Shown one piece after another: positions 58,699-64,000 of a stretch of 64,000 nucleotides of DNA (within the stretch, counting starts at the first letter, position 1; each line of letters begins with the position of its first letter). Location of the stretch: the NCBI GenBank assembly GCA_030159075.1, contig BROG01000045.1, forward strand, positions 946,501 to 1,010,500, written 5' to 3'. A program made the position numbers and the translations under genes. The notes below the pieces were generated by a model. That model was not told the origin of the DNA, did not search any database, and saw only the letters and a list, made by a program, of their open reading frames with translations. Source of the stretch: Atrina japonica (Eukaryota; Mollusca; Bivalvia; Pterioida; Pinnidae).

Positions 58699-59010
58699 TT
58701 GATGTATTGGTCAGCTGACATTCGAAATGTTTGATATCTTGATGAGCTGTCAGTGGAGATGTTTGATGTTTAGATCAGCTGTCAATTGAAATGTTTGATG
58801 TATTGGTCAGCTGACAGTCAAAATGTTTGATATTTTGATGAGCTGTCAATGGAAATGTTTGATGTTTAGATCAGCTGTCAGTTGAAATGTTTGATGTTTT
58901 GGTCAGCTGACAGTCAAAATGTTTGATGTTTGCATCAGCTGTCAGTCGTAATGTTTGATGTTTTGTTCAAACGTCATTTAAAATGTTTGATGTCATTATC
59001 AGTTGTCAAA
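58699..59010. repeat. 32-bp minisatellite, about nine units
   Basis: Units are built on AAATGTTTGATGTTTxGATC plus AGCTGTCAGT, with a mostly constant 32-bp period. It lies in intron 39. Confidence 0.95.
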
Positions 59011-59293
59011 GTGTTACCATCTAAGTTCTGCAAATAATTATAGAGCATGACAGATAAACATTTCAAATAAATTCTATAGGAATGTGTTCTGATTATGTCG
59101 TTCTTTTAAATGAAAACAAGTAAATAAAAATTAAAAATGAATGTTTATTTATTTTTTTTTTTTTACAAAAATACGTTATATTCTGTATTAAAATGAAAAT
59201 GAACTGTATTAAATCGCAATGTAGATGATAATTAGATGATGACGATTAGTAACCATGACGACTGACCTATTTTCTCTCCATTTCAATTTGTAG

Positions 59294-59539
59294 TGTACCA
59301 CTTATAACCTGTGTTTTAACCGATGCCGAAACACCGAGCCAGGATTCCAATGTTATGCCTGTCCTCTTGGCTATATCGGTACCTATGAGGATGCGTTATC
59401 CATCAACGTCTCCCGAAGAACATTCCAATTGTACAACCAAGTTCTAGACACCACTCAGTATCAGACATGTAATGATATAGACGAGTGTCAGACTAATAAT
59501 GGCGGATGTGACCCCAATTCGTATTGCTACAACAGTGTC
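59294..59539 (+). CDS. Exon 40: thrombospondin-type EGF domains
   Basis: A 246-bp exon after TTTGTAG and before GTAAGA, phase 0 to 0. It reads CRNTEPGFQCYACPLGYIG, then a long loop typical of the second-to-last thrombospondin EGF, then CNDIDECQTNNGGCDPNSYC. The order and spacing match thrombospondins of the pentameric (TSP-4/COMP-like) group as I know them. Confidence 0.94.
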
Positions 59540-59722
59540 GTAAGAACACAATATTTCTAATTATATACTCGACTAATGAGTCTAGAGTCTCAGAACAATG
59601 TTGACAATTTATAACAACGTCGTGTACTGACGATTGATCAGTCTTAAATCTTTACTGGGATGAACAAGTGCTCAGAAAAACGGTTTTATATTTTAAAGGG
59701 AGATATATACTCTCAGTTTTAT

Positions 59723-60118
59723 CTTTGGTATTGTAAATGAAATTTATAATCACTGAGTCGTTCCCACTGCTTGTTGGGCGTTTGAGTCCTCTAGGGTATA
59801 CATTAACCCAGAACCTGGTTTTAGTACCTGCCGATTATTTTATTCTAAAGTTGTATTTCGCTCAGATTTAAATTCTAAACTTTTCAAAGCTAAGCTATTC
59901 ATTTTTACAGTGGGTACTCATAGACAGATTTGGCAATACATTTAGATTTATTATGTGACCTTGTATGATACAACTTTTTCATTCGAGAATATGCATTTAT
60001 GTATGATTCATATTTCAGTTTAACTGATGAAGTCTTATTAACAAGGCGATCGTCTTGAACATTTGTTTTGGTCGCTTTTGTAAAACTGTAACTTTAACTT
60101 TGTTAACAATATTTTAAG
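59723..60118 (+). repeat. Repeat A, long copy 1
   Basis: It shares with 62641-63010, in the same order, CACTGAGTCGTTCCCACTGC, AGGGTATACATTAACCCAG, CATTTTTACAGTGGGTACTC and GATCGTCTTGAACATTTG. No coding frame is seen. Confidence 0.85.
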
Positions 60119-60206
60119 TAAACTGTTTCACTTCCTATAGTATATTCTTAAATTTATATTGATTATTACAAATACACCTTACAAAATATTATATTTATTA
60201 TTTCAG

Positions 60207-60356
60207 GGTAGTTATACCTGTGGGTTTTGTAAGACAGGGTATATCGGAGACGCGATCGCAGGTTGTGAGCTGGCTGATTATTGCTTGTCCGGAAAACACA
60301 CCTGTAACGCCAATGCTACCTGCTACTCCACTGGCCCTAAGGAATACAAATGCGTG
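60207..60356 (+). CDS. Exon 41: thrombospondin-type EGF, continued
   Basis: A 150-bp exon after ATTTCAG and before GTAAGA, phase 0 to 0. It reads GSYTCGFCKTGYIGDAIAGC, then HTCNANATCYSTGPKEYKC. The first part completes the calcium-binding EGF of exon 40; the second is the last EGF before the type 3 repeats. Confidence 0.94.
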
Positions 60357-60473
60357 GTAAGAAAACCTCCCTGTTTTGTAAACATTTACTTCATTCATCT
60401 ATGAGTTTTGAAATTATTTCATCAATCAAAATATTTTTCTGTGGTTGTGATGCCATTTCCATTTTTCTTTCAG

Positions 60474-60578
60474 TGCAATACCGGTTGGGGTGGAAATGGC
60501 TATTATTGTGGAGAGGACCCTGATCTTGACGGAATACCTACCCTAGGCTTGCCATGTAATGGTTCCACATGCACTAGA
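60474..60578 (+). CDS. Exon 42: end of last EGF and start of thrombospondin type 3 repeats
   Basis: A 105-bp exon after TTTCTTTCAG and before GTAAGT, phase 0 to 0. It reads CNTGWGGNGYYCGEDPDLDG and then IPTLGLPCNGSTC. Such an EGF end followed by D-DLDG-P is the transition into the calcium-binding wire of thrombospondins. Confidence 0.95.
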
Positions 60579-61103
60579 GTAAGTCGTTTTTTAGAACGTG
60601 CTTTTCCACACAATTTGATATAATTCTGTTCATCGGTTTTCTATCATTGAATCATTCCTTTACTGAAAAAATACAAATTAGTGCAATATTGTAAATTATA
60701 TATCTACATTTCAAATGGATGGGATCATCAAGAGCTGTAATGTTCTGAGACACTCTTTTGTTTCTTTTATACCTTTTAAAACTCATACTAAAAATGTTGA
60801 AGTTTAGTCTTTTTCGTTATTCATATTATTATCATCGCAATTACTAGGTTTCACTAAATGAAATGTTGATGACATCATCCTTTCTGGGTTTTTTTTTCTT
60901 ACTATTCAACAGGTAACAGTTTAATAGATGAATAGAATTTAGTCCTATTCAACTATTCAACAGCTAGCAGTTGAATAGAAGAATTTGTTTTAGCTATTCA
61001 AGAGCCCAGCTGTCATGTGAACAAACAAAATACAATTATTTCAATCTTCAAACAAATTCATTTTTTTTTTTGACATTGCTTAAATCCATTTACTGATTTT
61101 GAT
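60579..61103. other. Intron 42, first part, no recognised element
   Basis: AT-rich. A short internal repeat near 60905-60990 (AACAGxTAxCAGTTxAATAG) is the only structure seen. Confidence 0.55.
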
Positions 61104-61346
61104 GTTGCTGCTGTATTGTTGTTTAACGTCCCACTCAAGAATCTGGAGACATCACCAAATGCCGGTGAAGGGCTTCAAATTTTGGACTGTGCTCGGCACT
61201 TACGGCCATTGAGCAGAGAGAGTTCTTAAACGTGCCGACACCTACTGTGACACGGGATCTTGGTTTTTCACTGTCTCGTTAGAAGGACGGCCTCCGCCGA
61301 GGCTCAAACCCGCGACCCTCCGCTCTCTACCGCGGACACACGACGG
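61104..61346 (-). mobile_element. SINE-like element, family S2
   Basis: The minus strand starts with a tRNA-like GAGGGTCGCGGGTTTGAGCC (B-box-like) and contains AGTAGGTGTCGGCACGTTTA and GAGTGGGACGTTAAACAACA. It closely parallels 63654-63900. Confidence 0.85.
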
Positions 61347-62494
61347 CTCTCTCCTGATTTTGATAAATTCATGTTCAGATATAGGCACATATTCAGATTC
61401 ATTATCGTCTTATCATTTAGATCCGTGAATAACATCACTCGACTGAATATCCTGGTTAAATCTAATCCATATGATTGTAATTCCTTACAGCAATTGAACA
61501 ATGACCTGTTTTTTAACACTTCTCTTATAAATGTTTTATTCTGAAACCAAACGACTTGCCAATAAACTATTTACACAAGTTTACGTTGTTGAACGCTTGA
61601 AATCGTCGCTAACGAAGATACGGGGATCTTGCTAAACAATATGATGTACCCCTCTCTGGATAGAATTCTGGAACATGACCATATACAGTGACTTTCTTTC
61701 GCCAATCATATATAAAACTAACTGATGACATTTTCACCGAACTTGACCTTTTCACCGAACTTGAGAGGTTTCCATGTAGCATTTGCGACGAGTGTGGTAT
61801 GCTGGCAGAGGAGTCTGACTCCTTCCGGACACCTGGTCCTCTCCCGTTGAGAATTTGCAATTGTTCTTCATGTTGAGAACATTTGTATATCTGATTTGTT
61901 GTGTTCTAATGGACTTCGATTATCGATTATCGATTGGTATTTCTTCCTTTTTACTTTTAAAAGAAATTCCCATTCCTGTTTTTCCACTTCGCTCATACCT
62001 AGCATTGTACTATTTCTCTTCAAAATGTTTGTATTGTTTAATTAGCCGTAATTCAAATAAATTTTAATACAGTCCATTTGGATTTTGCTTGTTTTCTGAG
62101 TAAATCTGGATTTTGTAATTATATCTCTTTCTTTATGTGGAATTAGCTCCGAAAATGTTTATTTGTTATTTGAATTTTCTCTGTTGCTGATGATATTTCA
62201 TCATCGGATGTATCACTAAAGTATGGATTTTTCATGTTGAAATTTGGCATATTTCTGTGTCAATCACATTATCCATATCTGGTCCAGATGAAACACCCTT
62301 AAACAAATAAATTACTCTCACTATCCATATTGTTACATTTGTTGTGACTTCATTATGTGTGTACTGTCAAACCTCAGTGAACATTTCATGAGCTACCTTC
62401 ATGCCAAGTAAATTCTAATCAACTATTCAACGTTGTTTAAATGAAAGCCCTGACTGTACATTGGAGCACAGATAAGGGTTAATTTTTTAAAGCT
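61347..62494. other. Intron 42, middle, no recognised element
   Basis: AT-rich with small open frames (61609-61860 minus, 61688-61876 plus) that lack any domain or splice context. Nothing was recognised. Confidence 0.55.
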
Positions 62495-62608
62495 TGATAA
62501 ATCACTTAATAGTGTTGAATAATACAGAGAACAATACCCCTTTCGGGCCTTCGGCCCCCGAGTGGGTATATGTTCATTGTACTATTCAGCACCATTTCGT
62601 GATTTATC
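62495..62608. repeat. 114-bp near-perfect palindrome with GGGCCTTCGGCCC centre
   Basis: The left arm starts GATAAATCACTTAATAGTGT and the right arm ends TTTCGTGATTTATC. Pairing is nearly continuous through TGAATAATACA / TGTACTATTCA and GGGTAT-type segments to the GGGCC-TTC-GGCCC core. The transcript would form one long hairpin. Confidence 0.93.
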
Positions 62609-62640
62609 CATTACTTAGGGGTTGTTGAGTCGTCTGTAAC

Positions 62641-63010
62641 TTTGGTATTATGTCTATAATATTTATAACCACTAGGTCGTTGCCACTGCTGGTGGACCGT
62701 TTGAGTCCCCGAGGGTATACATAAACCTAGTACCTGGTATTTCGGTACCTAAAGGAATATACTAAAGGAATATTTGGCACTGTTGACACCATTTAAATTC
62801 GAAAATTTTCTAAAGCTAAGATAGTCATTTTTTTTACAGTGGTTACTCTTAGACGGATTTAGGCTATACTTTTAGATATATTATTTGGCCCTGTATGACA
62901 CCACTTTATCTTTAGGCACATACTTTTCAAATTGGAGCTCAACTGATGACGTCTAATTGACAGAAACGGTATCGTCTTGAGCACTGTAACTTTGGTATTA
63001 TGTCTATAAT
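62641..63010 (+). repeat. Repeat A, long copy 2
   Basis: It matches 59723-60118 block for block (CACTAGGTCGTTGCCACTGC, AGGGTATACATAAACCTAG, GGTATCGTCTTGAGCA). Its last block is shortened. Repeat B follows within 40 bases. Confidence 0.85.
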
Positions 63011-63048
63011 ATTTGTACCAGGAATTGTTTCTAACTTATAAATTATTC

Positions 63049-63212
63049 GAATTTGACTGTGGACTCATGACGGGTGTGACCGGCCAACAGGAGATGTTTA
63101 CTCCTCTAGGGCACCTAATCCCAGATGTGCGTGTTTGTCCAATATTCACCAGATTTGTATATGTATTGTGGACATCCTGACGATTTATTTTTTGGTATCT
63201 AAGATTTTTTCA
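63049..63212 (+). repeat. Repeat B copy
   Basis: It reads GAATTTGACTGTGGACTCAT, then GTGACCGGCCAACAGGAGAT and GTGTTTGTCCAATATTCACC, in the family order. Confidence 0.87.
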
Positions 63213-63353
63213 TATTCTAAGTGGTGTCATTATGTTATACTAATCACTTTATCACTAAAACAAATGTTGAGTACCTTTCGAAAGTGATTTGTTGACCTGT
63301 CTCTACTAATCATGACGAGGATTTGACCACCATTGGTTATTTTTTCATCACAG

Positions 63354-63461
63354 GACAATTGTCCTAGTGACCCCAACAGTGGACAGGAAGACAACGATGG
63401 TGATTGGATGGGAGATGCTTGTGATGGTGACGATGATAATGATGTGGTTGAAGATGGTGTG
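63354..63461 (+). CDS. Exon 43: thrombospondin type 3 repeat
   Basis: A 108-bp exon after CATCACAG and before GTGAGT, phase 0 to 0. It reads [20 protein letters not shown] and then [16 protein letters not shown]. The DNC...NSGQEDxDxDxxGDACDxDxDxD pattern is diagnostic for type 3 repeats, which bind calcium through Asp side chains. The reading stays open, so further repeats and a C-terminal lectin-like domain should follow beyond 64000. Confidence 0.96.
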
Positions 63462-63653
63462 GTGAGTTGATACTTTATACATTAAAATGTTTGTTCTAGT
63501 TTAATTTTCACCATTTTCGTCCTTAGATGAGAGAGCGAATATAAAATGGAAGCGAAAATTTTAAGCTACTTAATTAAAGCACGCGCATGTTTGCCTTAAA
63601 TGAGACTGTGGTGATTAAGGGCTAATTAAGGACGAAGTGAGTATGGTTTATCT

Positions 63654-63900
63654 TGCTGTTGTTGTATTGTTGATTAACGTCCCACTCAAGAAAATTTCAC
63701 TCATATGGAGACGTCACCAAATGCCGATGAAGGTCTTCCAGTTTTGGCCTATGCTCCGCACTTACGGACATTGAGCAGTGAGGGTACTTTAACGTGCCGA
63801 CACCTACTGTGTCACGAGACCTCGGTTTTTTTGTCTCATCCGAAGCCAGCCGCCTCCGCCGAGACTCAAACCCACGACCCTCCGGCGGAGCCACCATGGA
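63654..63900 (-). mobile_element. SINE-like element, family S2
   Basis: The minus strand begins with GGAGGGTCGTGGGTTTGAGT (B-box-like) and includes GGTGTCGGCACGTTAAAGTA, GTAAGTGCGGAGCATAGGCC and TGAGTGGGACGTTAATCAAC. The overlapping open frames on both strands are products of the repeat. Confidence 0.87.
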
Positions 63901-64000
63901 TCTCATTTCTATTATGAAAGGGCGAAAATAACCAGTGACGAACATTTCCATGTTTACAGTAATATCCCTAGTATTAAGTCATTTGTGAAATGATCTCTTT

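Overview
The window is eukaryotic: AT-rich non-coding DNA carrying short plus-strand exons with clean GT-AG borders, plus microsatellites, minisatellites, inverted-repeat elements, tRNA-derived SINE-like units and a dead mariner transposase. The protein domains are those of animal extracellular proteins, and several dispersed repeats look like ones common in bivalve genomes, so a bivalve mollusc is the best guess. That assignment is inference from recalled repeat families, not proof.

One gene dominates the window. It runs left to right on the plus strand from 836 to 63461 and is open at both ends. I place 43 exons by splice sites and reading-frame continuity. Exons 1-20 (836-41193) encode about 32 leucine-rich repeats, with nearly every exon starting and ending in phase 2. 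Exon 21 is the LRR C-terminal cap. Exons 22-23 encode a fibronectin type III domain, 24-29 a complete fibro-slime domain, 29-33 two cadherin-like repeats, 34-36 an F5/8C (discoidin) domain, and 37-39 a cysteine-rich GCC2/GCC3-type region. Exons 39-43 encode thrombospondin-type EGF domains and the start of the thrombospondin type 3 calcium-binding repeats. The product is therefore a giant secreted or cell-surface mosaic of the thrombospondin superfamily, with at least 2,000 residues encoded here. The signal peptide and first exons should lie upstream, and the remaining type 3 repeats and lectin-like C-terminal domain downstream.

The gene is interrupted from 20841 to about 35655 by 14.8 kb of almost pure G/T-rich sequence (roughly two thirds G by eye), beginning in the middle of LRR exon 15. 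It has no visible period, no exons and no believable ORFs, and it ends in about 220 bases of T/A-rich sequence. An assembly or base-calling artefact is the most likely explanation; if it is real DNA it is extraordinary. Long Pro/Thr/His-rich frames on its minus strand are only a consequence of the composition.

Introns hold the rest: several MITE-like inverted-repeat families with two members each, three large palindromes, two SINE-like families, two dispersed repeats (A and B) that may be parts of one element, a bivalve-type tandem repeat, and minisatellites of 24, 32, 33/37, 57 and 81 bp. LRR exon 8 carries a 58-bp tandem duplication that copies its splice acceptor, and it lacks a donor in the right phase, so it may be a decaying exon. 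No second gene, tRNA gene, rRNA gene or CRISPR array was found.
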